Shown here: in pieces, positions 8,473 to 18,142 of the stretch
How the letters are laid out: every line of letters starts with the position of its first letter
How positions within the stretch are numbered: position 1 is the stretch's first letter
Source of the DNA: Oscillospiraceae bacterium
GTDB taxonomy: Bacteria > Bacillota > Clostridia > Oscillospirales > Oscillospiraceae
DNA length: 64,000 bases
Direction of reading: 5' to 3'
Assembly: GCA_020025535.1 (NCBI GenBank)
Contig: JAHHRY010000002.1
Coordinates: forward strand, 1 to 64,000
Program-made: the position numbers and the translations under genes
The notes under the pieces: model-generated
What the model was told of the DNA's origin: nothing
What the model saw: the letters and a program-made list of their open reading frames with translations, nothing else
Databases searched by the model: none

Positions 8473-10125
8473 GTGCTGAGTCTGCTTCACATTGAGAATA
8501 TTGCGGTGATTGAATGCGCGGATATTGTCTTTGACCGCGGGTTTAATATCCTCACCGGTGAGACCGGTGCCGGTAAATCCATTGTGATTGATGCGATTTC
8601 TGCCATAATCGGTGAACGTGCCTATCGGGACATGATCCGTACCGGTGCCGGCAAAGCCTCAGTGCGGGCGGTGTTTACGGATGTTCCGGAGCTTGCATGG
8701 TTCGCAGAAAACGGTGTGGAATACGACAGCGAAGTCGTTATACAGAGGGAAGTGTACCTGGACGGTAAAAACGTCTGCCGGGTCAACGGCGCTCTGGTAA
8801 CGGTATCCATTCTGCGGAAACTCGGCATTCAGCTGATCAATATTCACGGTCAGCACGATTCTGCCTCTCTTTTTGATGAAGAAAATCATCTGTTATTTCT
8901 GGATGCCTTTGCCGATAATGAAGCCCTGCGGGAAGACTACAGCAAAAAGTATCAGGCGGTGGTTTCCGTCCGCAGAGAGATCGACAAAATGACCATGGAC
9001 GAGAGCGAGAAGCTTCGCCGTATGGAAACGCTCCGCTATCAGATTGAGGAAATTTCCAAGGCCAATCTGGAAGCGGGAGAGGATGATGTCCTGGAAGAGC
9101 GCCGCAAGCTGCTCCAGAATGCGGAAAAGCTGTCCGACGGACTGGAAGAATCGGTAAACTGTCTTTATGGAGGAGATGACTCTGACGGTGCTGTCGCTCT
9201 GCTGGCTCAGGCTGAGCGGGCATTGGGAAAGCTTTCCCGCTATACGGATAGCTTTGATGCTTTGCATGAAAAGATTGCCGATCTTATGTATCAGGCGCAG
9301 GATGCTGCGGAAGAGGTACGGGATGCCCGGGACGGCCTTTCTTATTCTGCGGATGAACTGGAACAGATCGAAAGCCGGCTGGATGTCATCCATCGCCTTC
9401 GGAGAAAGTACGGCGTGACCTGTGAGGACATTCTTGCATATCTGGATAAAGCCAAACAGGAACTGGATGAGATCGAATTTGCGGATGACCATCTGGAGCG
9501 GCTGAAAGAAAAACAGCAGAAGCTGGAAAAATCTGCATGGAAAGCGGCATATGCTCTTCGGGATAACCGCAGAAGTGCTGCAGATCGGCTTTCCGGGAGA
9601 ATCCTTACAGAACTGTCACAGCTGGATATGCCGAGGGTGCAGTTCCAATGCCGTTTCACAGAGCTGGAGCTTACGGCACAGGGAGCGGACGGCGTGGCTT
9701 TTTATATGTCGGCCAATGCCGGTGAAGCGCTCAAGCCCATGAGTAAGGTTGCCTCCGGTGGCGAACTGGCTCGCATCATGCTGGCTATGAAAAACGTCCT
9801 GGCAGAGAAAGACCGGGTGAACACCCTGATTTTCGACGAAGTGGACACCGGCGTTTCCGGCCGGGCGGCTCAGCGTGTTGCGGAAAAGCTGAAAAGTGTT
9901 GCCGCAAGCAAACAGGTTCTTTGTGTAACGCATCTGCCCCAGCTGGCAGCACTGGCGGACACACATTTGCTGATTGCGAAGGCAGAACGGGACGGCCGAA
10001 CCTACACCACCGTAACACCCCTTGACCATGATGGAAGAAAGCGGGAACTGGCGAGAATTATCGGCGGCACGAATATTACGGAGACCACACTCAAGAGCGC
10101 AGAAGAAATGCTTTCTTATAAATAA
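8473..10125 (+). CDS. recN: DNA repair protein RecN
   Basis: 550 residues. SMC-like ATPase acting early in double-strand break repair. Walker A GETGAGKSIVIDAI near 30-43, a Q-loop region INIHGQHDS near 118-126, a long coiled coil from about 150 to 365, then the ABC signature VASGGELARIMLAMK near 425-439 and Walker B TLIFDEVDTGVSG near 452-464. GTG is the only in-frame start consistent with the upstream GGGGGA. Last gene of the operon. Confidence 0.95.
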   Translation: MLSLLHIENIAVIECADIVFDRGFNILTGETGAGKSIVIDAISAIIGERAYRDMIRTGAGKASVRAVFTDVPELAWFAENGVEYDSEVVIQREVYLDGKNVCRVNGALVTVSILRKLGIQLINIHGQHDSASLFDEENHLLFLDAFADNEALREDYSKKYQAVVSVRREIDKMTMDESEKLRRMETLRYQIEEISKANLEAGEDDVLEERRKLLQNAEKLSDGLEESVNCLYGGDDSDGAVALLAQAERALGKLSRYTDSFDALHEKIADLMYQAQDAAEEVRDARDGLSYSADELEQIESRLDVIHRLRRKYGVTCEDILAYLDKAKQELDEIEFADDHLERLKEKQQKLEKSAWKAAYALRDNRRSAADRLSGRILTELSQLDMPRVQFQCRFTELELTAQGADGVAFYMSANAGEALKPMSKVASGGELARIMLAMKNVLAEKDRVNTLIFDEVDTGVSGRAAQRVAEKLKSVAASKQVLCVTHLPQLAALADTHLLIAKAERDGRTYTTVTPLDHDGRKRELARIIGGTNITETTLKSAEEMLSYK

Positions 10126-10189
10126 AAATATTTTTTATCTTGACAAACCATTGGGTTTTTGTTAGGATTACGGCAATGGTAATAACACT

Positions 10190-10437
10190 TGGATGGGAAG
10201 AAGTAAGCGCCCATTTTCTTGCAGAGAGTCTCCGGTTGGTGCGAGGAGATAAGAAAACACGCTGAAATACCTCCCGGAGTGGCCTGCCTGAAGTTACAGT
10301 AGGGGAGGACGGGGTCGCCCGACATAGCGAGAGGTGTTGTTGGACACCGTGAGGGTGCAGTTGTGAGGCTGTGCCGAACCAGAGGTGGTACCGCGTGTTT
10401 TACGCCCTCTGTCCGAATGGACAGAGGGCGTTTTTGT
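10190..10437 (+). promoter_or_regulatory. T-box leader (probably Tyr)
   Basis: A tRNA-sensing leader. The AGAGAG motif of stem I at 10223-10228, the distal stem-loop GGTTGGTGCGAGG, a specifier region GCTGAAATACCTCC at 10261-10274, and the near-invariant T-box GAGGTGGTACCGCG at 10382-10395 are all visible. They are followed by a terminator (10402-10436, ACGCCCTCTGTCC/GGACAGAGGGCGT and T5). Reading the specifier as TAC (10268-10270) gives Tyr, matching tyrS two genes downstream; ATA one base earlier is the alternative reading. Uncharged tRNA should favour antitermination. Confidence 0.9.
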
Positions 10438-10458
10438 ATTGAAAGGGGAGATGATGCT

Positions 10459-11388
10459 GTGATACAGAAGCCGATGGATGTTTTGGAAGCATTCCCGGTG
10501 CGTAAAAGTAAAAAGCAGAAAGCAGAATTTCGTGCACAGATTAAGGAATATATTTCCGGATTGGGTTATCCTGTTACTGTGGAGGAAGGTGCTCTCGGAA
10601 GCCGTAATCTGGTAATTGGAAATCCGGAATCTGCGAAATATCTGGTAACGGCACATTATGACACCTGTGCACACTTGCCGTTCCCCAATTTGATTACGCC
10701 CTGCAATTTCTGGCTGTTGCTGGCGTACCAACTGCTGATCCTGGTTTTTATGGTTGCTGTTGTTGCGGTTGTAGATATTTTGGCTGGATTGCTGATTTCG
10801 GATGTGCTGATCCGTTTCTGGATCAATTATCTGGCGGTTTTGACGCTGTTTGTTCTGATGCTTGTCGGACCGGCCAACAAGCATAACGCAAATGACAACA
10901 CCTCCGGCGTTATTTCGGTTCTGGAAATTGCTGCTTCCATGCCGGAAAATCTCCGGGACCGCGTCTGTTTTGTGCTGTTTGATCTTGAAGAGGCAGGCGT
11001 GATCGGTTCGGCTTCCTACCGGAAAAAGCATAAATCTGCCACAAACAGACAGATCGTCTTAAATCTGGACTGCGTTGGCGACGGGGATGAGATTTACTTC
11101 TTCCCCGGCAAGCTTCTGCGGAAGGACGCTTCTAAGCTGGCTTGCCTGCAGAAAGTGTCCGGCAGCTTCGGAAGAAAGTCCATTACCGTCCGGGCCAAAG
11201 GCTTTGCGGTTTATCCCTCCGATCAGGCTAATTTCCCCTACGGCGTGGGAATCTGTGCGCTTCGCCGCAGCCGTTTGGGGCTGTATATGAGCCGTATCCA
11301 CACCAACCGGGATACTGTGCTGGAAGTTACCAATATCAATATCCTGCGGGCCGCTTTGATTTCTCTCATCGGCTCCGCAGCAGAATAA
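10459..11388 (+). CDS. M28-family peptidase with membrane segments
   Basis: 309 residues. Zinc-dependent aminopeptidase-like fold. Metal ligands are recognisable: H66 and D68 in AHYDTC, D146 in ANDNTSG, and E177-E178 in FDLEEAG. Between the first and second motifs are two hydrophobic segments (about residues 84-115 and 118-139), so the domain is probably membrane-tethered. GTG 10459 is preferred because AGGGGAG lies 8 bp upstream; an upstream extension would overlap the T-box terminator. It is the first gene after a Tyr-type T-box and directly precedes tyrS, which suggests it supplies amino acids from peptides when charged tRNA is short (inference). Confidence 0.85.
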   Translation: MIQKPMDVLEAFPVRKSKKQKAEFRAQIKEYISGLGYPVTVEEGALGSRNLVIGNPESAKYLVTAHYDTCAHLPFPNLITPCNFWLLLAYQLLILVFMVAVVAVVDILAGLLISDVLIRFWINYLAVLTLFVLMLVGPANKHNANDNTSGVISVLEIAASMPENLRDRVCFVLFDLEEAGVIGSASYRKKHKSATNRQIVLNLDCVGDGDEIYFFPGKLLRKDASKLACLQKVSGSFGRKSITVRAKGFAVYPSDQANFPYGVGICALRRSRLGLYMSRIHTNRDTVLEVTNINILRAALISLIGSAAE

Positions 11389-11403
11389 GAAAGGATGTCT
11401 CAT

Positions 11404-12627
11404 ATGAAAGTTTATGATGAACTGGTTGCTCGTGGCCTGATTGCTCAGGTAACTAACGAAGAAGAAATTCGTGAAATGATCGATAACGGAAAGGCTACCT
11501 TCTATATCGGCTTCGATCCTACTGCCGATTCCCTTCATGTAGGACATTTCATGGCCCTGTGCCTGATGAAGCGTCTGCAGATGGCAGGCAACAAGCCCAT
11601 TGCCCTGATTGGCGGCGGTACCGCTATGATCGGAGATCCTTCCGGCAGAAGCGATATGCGCAGCATGATGACAAAGGAAGTGATTGATCACAACTGCGCC
11701 TGTTTCAAAAAGCAGATGGAACGCTTCATCGAGTTCGGTGAAGGTAAGGCACAGATGGTGAACAATGCCGACTGGCTGCTGAACCTCAACTATATTGATT
11801 TCATCCGGGACGTGGGTGCCTGCTTCTCCGTGAACAATATGCTTCGCGCAGAGTGCTTCAAGCAGAGAATGGAAAAGGGTCTGAGCTTCCTGGAGTTCAA
11901 CTATATGCCCATGCAGTCCTATGACTTCTACTACCTGTTCCAGCATTACGGCTGCAATATGCAGTTTGGCGGCAACGATCAGTGGAGCAATATGCTGGGC
12001 GGCACCGAGCTGATTCGCCGGAAGCTGGGCAAGGATGCCCACGCCATGACCATCACGCTGCTGCTCAACTCCGAGGGCAAAAAGATGGGCAAGACCGCAA
12101 AGGGCGCCGTATGGCTGGATCCCAACAAGACTTCTCCTTTTGATTTCTACCAGTACTGGAGAAATGTGGACGATGCCGACGTCCTGAAGTGTATCCGTAT
12201 GCTGACCTTCCTGCCTCTGGAACAGATTGACGAGATGGACAGCTGGAAGGATGCTCAGCTGAACGTTGCCAAGGAAATTCTGGCCTATGAGCTGACCAAG
12301 CTGGTTCACGGCGAAGAGGAAGCGGAGAAGGCAAAAGCCGCAGCCAAGGCGCTGTTTGTCGGCGGCGGTGACGATGCCAATATGCCCACTACCGAGATTA
12401 CCGCTGATAAGCTGGTGGATGGCAAAATCGGCATTCTGAATCTGATGGTTGCCTGCAAGCTGGCTGCTTCCAACGGAGAAGCCCGCCGGCTGGTTCAGCA
12501 GGGCGGCGTCTTTGTCAACGATGAGAAGGTGCCTGACCAGACCTTTGCCGTAACGGAGGAGATGCTCAAAGAGGGTATCAAAATCCGTAAGGGCAAGAAG
12601 GTTTTCCACAAGGCTGTTCTGGCCTGA
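11404..12627 (+). CDS. tyrS: Tyrosyl-tRNA synthetase
   Basis: 407 residues. Class I synthetase charging tRNA-Tyr. HIGH-type motif HVGH at residues 45-48, tyrosine-pocket region GGNDQWSNM, KMSKS variant KMGKT at 227-231, and a C-terminal S4 RNA-binding domain from about 345. ATG 11404 was chosen over 11395, as only the former is properly spaced from AGAAAGG. It shares the T-box leader with the upstream M28 peptidase. Confidence 0.96.
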   Translation: MKVYDELVARGLIAQVTNEEEIREMIDNGKATFYIGFDPTADSLHVGHFMALCLMKRLQMAGNKPIALIGGGTAMIGDPSGRSDMRSMMTKEVIDHNCACFKKQMERFIEFGEGKAQMVNNADWLLNLNYIDFIRDVGACFSVNNMLRAECFKQRMEKGLSFLEFNYMPMQSYDFYYLFQHYGCNMQFGGNDQWSNMLGGTELIRRKLGKDAHAMTITLLLNSEGKKMGKTAKGAVWLDPNKTSPFDFYQYWRNVDDADVLKCIRMLTFLPLEQIDEMDSWKDAQLNVAKEILAYELTKLVHGEEEAEKAKAAAKALFVGGGDDANMPTTEITADKLVDGKIGILNLMVACKLAASNGEARRLVQQGGVFVNDEKVPDQTFAVTEEMLKEGIKIRKGKKVFHKAVLA

Positions 12628-12638
12628 TATTTGCGATA

Positions 12639-12665
12639 AAAGGGACGGCTGCGGCCGTCCCTTTT
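12639..12665 (+). terminator. Terminator after tyrS
   Basis: AAAGGGACGG / CCGTCCCTTTT hairpin with a CTGCGG loop. Confidence 0.85.
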
Positions 12666-12777
12666 ACGACTTTTGGCGTTTTATATTACGAACGGATTTC
12701 TACTGGACTTTTTTCGTTGAAACTGTATAATATAACTGTTGGTATACGCCAGCTTCAAAAAGGAACGGAGGCCCTGT

Positions 12778-14316
12778 ATGAAACTGAACTACAAACGCAC
12801 CATCCTGGTAGGCTTTTGCTTTTTTCTCATAACTGCGTTCTGGCAGGCATATGATGCTACAATCCCGGTCATTCTGACAAATAAATTCGGTATGTCCCAG
12901 ACCTGGTCCGGCGTCATTATGGCATTGGATAATATCCTGGCTGTGTTTATGCTGCCGATTTTTGGTGCTCTGTCGGATAAGTGCAGGGCAAAACGCGGCA
13001 AGCGGACACCGTTTATTACAATCGGCACAACGATTGCGGCAATCGCTCTGTTCTCGCTGTCCTATGTGGATCATATTCAGCTGCAGAACATCTCCGATGT
13101 GGCTGCAATCGATGATCCTGCCGCACTGGAGGTCATATACGACACCCAGAAGGACAAGGAACTGCTGACGCCGGAGGGCGAAAAGTTCGTTCTTTCCCAG
13201 AAGTTCAGCAAAGAAGAGTTTATGGCCATTCGCAGCAACCAGATCACCGAAGGAAGCAGGGATTCCAACTATACAAGCTTTGTGGTTCCTGCCCGTCAGG
13301 CGTACGCCCATGAGAGAACGTCGCAGCAGCCATATGCGCTGATTCTGTTTATTGTAATACTGCTGGTAGTTCTCGTTTCAATGTCCACTTTCCGCTCACC
13401 TGCGGTGGCACTGATGCCTGATATTACCATAAAACCTCTGCGAAGCAAGGCCAATGCGGTGATTAACCTGATGGGTACTGCGGGTGGTATTCTGGTGCTG
13501 GTGCTTGGAATGGTTTTTGCCACTTCCGCTGTGAGAAATTCCATGATGAGCTATACGGCCTTCTACGGTGTGATTGCGGGAATCATGCTGGGCTCTCTGG
13601 CAATTTTCCTGCTGACTGTCCGGGAAAAAGCCTGGGCCGATCAGATGAAGGAGGACAGTATCCGTTATGGCATTGAGGAAGAAAAGGAAGATGGACAGAA
13701 GAACGGTCTTTCTTCCGGTGAGAAAAGATCTCTGATTCTGATTTTGATGTCCATTGCCCTTTGGTATTTTGGCTATAACGCGGTTACATCAAAGTATGCC
13801 GTTTACGCCGGCAACATTTTGCAGAAGGACTATAACACCACGCTGCTTCTTGCTCAGGCGGCTGCGATTATTTCCTACCTGCCGGCCGGTATGATTGCCT
13901 CTAAGATCGGCCGTAAAAAGACGATTCTGGCCGGAGTTGTTATGTTGGCGATTGCCTTCGGCGCTGCCGGCTTTATGCGTGCGGACAGCCCTACATGGAT
14001 AATGAATCTCCTGTTTGCACTTGCCGGCATTGCGTGGGCTACCATTAACGTCAATTCCTTCCCGATGGTAGTGGAGATGTGTTCGGGAGGAGACATTGGT
14101 AAATACACAGGCTTCTACTATACTGCTTCCATGGCAGCACAGATCGTTACCCCAATGCTTTCTGGTTTCCTGATGGACAGAATGGGTATGACAGTTTTGT
14201 TCCCCTATGCGGCAATTGCTGTGGTACTTGCACTGGTAACGATGATTTTTGTCAAGCACGGCGATGCCAAGGTAGAGAGCAAAGTAGGTCTGGAAGCATT
14301 TGATTTTGATGATTGA
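12778..14316 (+). CDS. MFS transporter (SLC45/GPH-like)
   Basis: 512 residues with about twelve hydrophobic segments and a long soluble insertion (residues about 105-180) between early helices. The motif LSDKCRAKRGKRTPFI near residues 63-78 is the charged loop 2-3 motif of MFS sugar transporters of the SLC45/GPH type. ATG 12778 follows GGAACGGAGG; a start at 12739 has no ribosome site. TATAAT at 12736-12741 is the likely -10. The substrate is unknown. The next gene, a glycerophosphodiesterase 22 bp on, may be co-transcribed. Confidence 0.85.
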   Translation: MKLNYKRTILVGFCFFLITAFWQAYDATIPVILTNKFGMSQTWSGVIMALDNILAVFMLPIFGALSDKCRAKRGKRTPFITIGTTIAAIALFSLSYVDHIQLQNISDVAAIDDPAALEVIYDTQKDKELLTPEGEKFVLSQKFSKEEFMAIRSNQITEGSRDSNYTSFVVPARQAYAHERTSQQPYALILFIVILLVVLVSMSTFRSPAVALMPDITIKPLRSKANAVINLMGTAGGILVLVLGMVFATSAVRNSMMSYTAFYGVIAGIMLGSLAIFLLTVREKAWADQMKEDSIRYGIEEEKEDGQKNGLSSGEKRSLILILMSIALWYFGYNAVTSKYAVYAGNILQKDYNTTLLLAQAAAIISYLPAGMIASKIGRKKTILAGVVMLAIAFGAAGFMRADSPTWIMNLLFALAGIAWATINVNSFPMVVEMCSGGDIGKYTGFYYTASMAAQIVTPMLSGFLMDRMGMTVLFPYAAIAVVLALVTMIFVKHGDAKVESKVGLEAFDFDD

Positions 14317-14338
14317 TTTGTAATATCGAGGTAGAGCT

Positions 14339-15154
14339 GTGACTGCTGCACTGATAATTGTTCTTATCGTTATTTTGATGTGCATAGTGTATCTGCTGTG
14401 TCTTCGGGGCAGAGCAAATCATCCCGGCCTTGCTGAACTTAGGCGCTGGAAGTATGCACATCGTGGTTTGCATGATGATCAAAAGCCGGAAAACTCCATG
14501 GCTGCTTTTGCGGCGGCTCTGGAAGCAGGGTATGGAATCGAACTGGATGTCCATCTGTTAAAGGACGGGAATCTGGCGGTCATGCATGATTCCGTTCTGA
14601 AGAGAACCACGGGCGCAGAAGGAAAAATTGAAGATTTGACCACCGGACAGCTTACGGACTATAAACTGGGCGGCACGGAGGAAACAATTCCTCAGTTCCG
14701 ACAGGTGCTGAATCTGTTTTCCGGGAAAGCCCCCATGATTGTGGAACTGAAGCCGGAAAAGGGTAACCATGCAGCTCTTTGCAAGGCGGCCTGCGAGATG
14801 ATGGATACATACAAGGGACCTTTCTGCATGGAGTCTTTCGACCCGCGCTGCGTTCGCTGGCTGCGGAAAAATCGCCCGGATATTATCCGGGGACAGCTTT
14901 CTCAGAACTGGATCGGAATTTCTTTGCCGCTGCCCGGTATTCTGAAGTGGGTCATGACGTATCATCTGTCCACTTTTTACACCAAGCCTGATTTTATTGC
15001 CTATAAGTATGAGGACCGTAAAAAATTCGGTACGGATATTTGCCGGAAGCTGTGGAAGATTCAGGGTGTCAGCTGGACGCTTCGCACGAAGGAAGAGTAT
15101 GATACCGCTGTAAAAGAAGGCTGGATCCCGATTTTTGAAAATTTCAGACCTTAA
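14339..15154 (+). CDS. Glycerophosphodiester phosphodiesterase
   Basis: 271 residues. Hydrolyses glycerophosphodiesters to glycerol 3-phosphate and an alcohol. One N-terminal transmembrane helix (residues 2-22) is followed by the GDPD TIM barrel: AHRGLHDD near 40-47, KPENSMAAF near 49-57, the metal site ELDVHLLKDG near 66-75, and VMHD near 80-83. GTG start. The anchor suggests the domain works at the membrane, perhaps on lipid or teichoic-acid headgroups. Confidence 0.9.
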   Translation: MTAALIIVLIVILMCIVYLLCLRGRANHPGLAELRRWKYAHRGLHDDQKPENSMAAFAAALEAGYGIELDVHLLKDGNLAVMHDSVLKRTTGAEGKIEDLTTGQLTDYKLGGTEETIPQFRQVLNLFSGKAPMIVELKPEKGNHAALCKAACEMMDTYKGPFCMESFDPRCVRWLRKNRPDIIRGQLSQNWIGISLPLPGILKWVMTYHLSTFYTKPDFIAYKYEDRKKFGTDICRKLWKIQGVSWTLRTKEEYDTAVKEGWIPIFENFRP

Positions 15155-15156
15155 TA

Positions 15157-15187
15157 AAAACCTCCGGTATCAAAACCGGAGGTTTTT
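15157..15187 (+). terminator. Terminator after the glycerophosphodiesterase
   Basis: AAAACCTCCGGT / ACCGGAGGTTTT stem followed by T residues. Confidence 0.88.
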
Positions 15188-15274
15188 TGTCTGGTAAACC
15201 ATTGAATATGATGTTATAATATAGAAAGTGAAACCAACGATACCATTATGGCACCTGAGGAGGAGAGGCTTACC

Positions 15275-17440
15275 ATGCCAATTTCAGCAAAGAAACTGCG
15301 GGCACATATTGCGGCGATGAAGCCTTTGATGAATAGCTGGTCCATAAAGACCGTCCGCAGATGGCAGAACAAGTTAGGCGGACTCATGTATGCAACCGTA
15401 AAAGAACGGGTGATGACCAAAGAACACACCTTTGAAAAATTCAAGGCGTCCTGGATTATCCCTAAGGACGAACGGCGGCAGGGCGTGATTCTGTATCTGC
15501 ACGGCGGCGGCTATACCTGCGGTGATCTGGAGTACGCTACCGGTTTTGGGGCTGTTTTGTCGGCTGACTGCGGTGTTCGGGTGCTGTGTCCTGCTTACCG
15601 CCTGGCTCCGGAAGATCCGTACCCCGCAGCTTTGGAGGATGCGCTGGAAGCGTACCGGTATTTGCTGCTAAAAGGGTATCCCGGCCCCCGTATCTGCGTA
15701 TGCGGAGAAAGTGCCGGCGGAGGTCTGTGCTATAGCCTGTGCCTGAAGCTGAAGGAAATGAATTTGCCCATGCCGGGGTGCATTATTGCTATGTCTCCAT
15801 GGACGGATCTGACTGCTTCCGGTGCTTCTTATGAAAAGAACAGGGAAGTCGATCCCAGTATGTCCGAGGAAACACTGAACAATTTCGCGAAAAGTTATTC
15901 GGATGACCGGGAAAATCCTCTGGTATCGCCTTTGTTTGGAGAGCTGACAGGAATGCCTCCGTCTTTGATTTTTGTGGGCGGTGATGAAATCCTTTTGAGT
16001 GATTCGGAGGATATGCATAAGAAACTTCTGGAAGCCGGCTGCCAAAGTCAACTGATCGTAGCGCCGGAGCGGTGGCATGTCTATTTGCTGTATCATCTTT
16101 CGGAGGATCGCAAGGATTACGACCAGATCGATAGCTTTCTGAACCGCCACATGGCGGGACAGCGGAAGCTTCGATGGATGCGGCTGGATAATGCTGCAAA
16201 AATCTACCCTGCTGCCCGGGATGACGACTGGAGCAACGTGTTCCGCCTATCCGCCACCCTCAGAGAGGATGTGGATGTTCCGGTACTGCAGACTGCTCTG
16301 GATATTACCATCCGGCGGTTTCCCTCCATTGCGGTGCGTTTGCGGCGAGGCGTGTTCTGGTACTATTTGGAGGAGCTGTCCCATGTCCCTGATGTGCAGG
16401 AGGAAAAGAGCTTCCCTCTTACGCAGATGTCCCGGGAAGAAGTTCGCACCTGCGCCTTTCGGGTGATCGTGTACAAACGCCGGATTGCGGTGGAATTGTT
16501 TCATTCCCTCACAGACGGCAACGGTGCCCTGGTGTTTCTGAAGAGTTTGGTTGCAGAGTATCTGCAGCAGAAATACGGTGTCTATATTCCGGCTGAGAAC
16601 GGAGTGCTGGGCAGACTTGAGGATCCGTCCGAGGCGGAGATGGAAGACAGTTTTCCCAAGTATGCCGGAAGTGTTGCGGCCAGCCGCAAGGAAAATAATG
16701 CATGGCATCTGTCCGGAACCCTGGAAGCAGGTGGTTTTAAGCATTTGACCTGCTTCACCATGCCGGTGAAGGATGTATTGGCGAAGGCACACGAATATGA
16801 TGTGAGTCTGACCTGTTTCCTGAGTGCTGTCATGCTGCAGGCGCTGCAGAATATGCAAAAGGAAATGGTGCCGAATCCAAGACGGCGGAAACCTCTGCGT
16901 CTGATTATTCCGGTGAATCTGCGAAATATTTTCCCCAGTCAGTCGCTGCGGAATTTTGCTTACTATACAACGGCGGAAATTATTCCCCGGCTGGGGGAAT
17001 ACAGCTTCCCGGAAATCTGTCAGGCAGTTCACCACCGGATGGGGCTGGAAATCAATGCCAAGCAAATGAGCATGAAAATCGCCACAAATGTCAACAGCGA
17101 GAAAATGCTCATTGTGAGAATTATGCCGCTGTTTATTAAAAATATGGTGATGAAGGCGGTTTTCCGGTCGGTGGGCGAGAAAAAGTCCTGCCTGGGTTTG
17201 TCAAACCTGGGTGCTGTGAAGCTGCCGGATGCCATGATGCCCTACGTGGAAAGAATGGATTTTATATTGGGCGTACAGGCAACGGCTCCGCATAATTGCG
17301 GCGTTCTGTCTTTCAAAGATACGCTGTATATCAATTTTATCCGGGATACGAAAGAGTCGGATCTGGAGTACCATTTCTTCCGGGTCCTGCGTGACATGGG
17401 GCTGCAGGTACAGGTAGAGAGTAATGCCGGCGAGCGATAA
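15275..17440 (+). CDS. Alpha/beta-hydrolase fused to acyltransferase-like domain
   Basis: 721 residues from ATG 15275, which follows GAGGAGGAGAGG. Residues about 1-305 form a hormone-sensitive-lipase-type esterase: oxyanion motif LHGGGY near 75-80, nucleophile elbow CGESAGGG near 142-149, a C-terminal acidic/His region with FVGGDEILL and RWHVY. Residues about 310-720 resemble the chloramphenicol-acetyltransferase/condensation superfamily (alcohol acetyltransferase-like), with the HxxxDG active-site motif HSLTDGNG near 409-416. The two activities suggest acyl transfer and removal on a hydroxylated lipid or small alcohol, but the substrate is unknown. Followed 9 bp later by a zinc-ribbon membrane protein that is a plausible partner. 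Confidence 0.82.
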   Translation: MPISAKKLRAHIAAMKPLMNSWSIKTVRRWQNKLGGLMYATVKERVMTKEHTFEKFKASWIIPKDERRQGVILYLHGGGYTCGDLEYATGFGAVLSADCGVRVLCPAYRLAPEDPYPAALEDALEAYRYLLLKGYPGPRICVCGESAGGGLCYSLCLKLKEMNLPMPGCIIAMSPWTDLTASGASYEKNREVDPSMSEETLNNFAKSYSDDRENPLVSPLFGELTGMPPSLIFVGGDEILLSDSEDMHKKLLEAGCQSQLIVAPERWHVYLLYHLSEDRKDYDQIDSFLNRHMAGQRKLRWMRLDNAAKIYPAARDDDWSNVFRLSATLREDVDVPVLQTALDITIRRFPSIAVRLRRGVFWYYLEELSHVPDVQEEKSFPLTQMSREEVRTCAFRVIVYKRRIAVELFHSLTDGNGALVFLKSLVAEYLQQKYGVYIPAENGVLGRLEDPSEAEMEDSFPKYAGSVAASRKENNAWHLSGTLEAGGFKHLTCFTMPVKDVLAKAHEYDVSLTCFLSAVMLQALQNMQKEMVPNPRRRKPLRLIIPVNLRNIFPSQSLRNFAYYTTAEIIPRLGEYSFPEICQAVHHRMGLEINAKQMSMKIATNVNSEKMLIVRIMPLFIKNMVMKAVFRSVGEKKSCLGLSNLGAVKLPDAMMPYVERMDFILGVQATAPHNCGVLSFKDTLYINFIRDTKESDLEYHFFRVLRDMGLQVQVESNAGER

Positions 17441-17449
17441 GGAGAAGCT

Positions 17450-18142
17450 ATGTATTGTATCAATTGCGGTGTAAAATTAGCGGACAGCGAAAAGGAATGT
17501 CCGCTGTGTCATACCAGAGTATTTCATCCGGATTTGATGCGTCCGGAAGGGGAGCCGCTTTATCCCAATAAGGCTCCCGCGGTGAAAAAACGTTCTCTCT
17601 TTCCACAGATTTTCGCTACGGTTGCGTTTGTAATGACCATTTTAATTGTTTTTCTGTGTGATTGGCAGCTGAATCATACCGTTTCCTGGTCGGGATATGT
17701 CATGGGGGCACTGCTGCTGACTTATGTGATGCTGGTGCTGCCGTTCTGGTTCCGCCGCCCCAATCCTGTGATTTTTGTGCCGTGCGATTTTGTGGCAATC
17801 GGATTGTATCTTCTGTATATCGACCTTTTCACCCATGGACACTGGTTCTTAAGCTTTGCGTTTCCTGTGGTTGGCGGTATCGGCCTGATTGTGACTGCGG
17901 TAGTGACGCTCCTTCGCTACGTCCATGGAGGAAAGCTGTACATTTTCGGAGGAGCCTCCATTTTGCTGGGTGCGTTTATGCTGCTGCTGGAGTTCTTACT
18001 GGATCTGACCTTTGACGTTTCCGGATTCATCGGCTGGTCGCTTTATCCTCTGACTGTGCTGGTCACCATCGGCGGAATGCTGTTGTATCTTGCAATCTGG
18101 CGCCCTGCCAGAGAGGCGATTGAGCGGAAATTCTTCATCTGA
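17450..18142 (+). CDS. Zinc-ribbon membrane protein (DUF6320-like)
   Basis: 230 residues. The N-terminus is a CxxC...CxxC zinc ribbon (MYCINCG and CPLCHTR, residues 3-24), followed by six or so hydrophobic segments from about residue 48 to 215. I recall this layout as DUF6320, often found beside acetyltransferase-like genes, but cannot verify it here. It is preceded by AAGGAGAAGCT and lies 9 bp after the esterase/acyltransferase fusion, so the two likely form one operon. Function unknown. Confidence 0.75.
   Translation: MYCINCGVKLADSEKECPLCHTRVFHPDLMRPEGEPLYPNKAPAVKKRSLFPQIFATVAFVMTILIVFLCDWQLNHTVSWSGYVMGALLLTYVMLVLPFWFRRPNPVIFVPCDFVAIGLYLLYIDLFTHGHWFLSFAFPVVGGIGLIVTAVVTLLRYVHGGKLYIFGGASILLGAFMLLLEFLLDLTFDVSGFIGWSLYPLTVLVTIGGMLLYLAIWRPAREAIERKFFI

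Noticed and set aside
10363..10458. N-terminal extension of the M28 peptidase
   Set aside because: It would be translated from the T-box and terminator sequence; GTG 10459 has the proper ribosome site.
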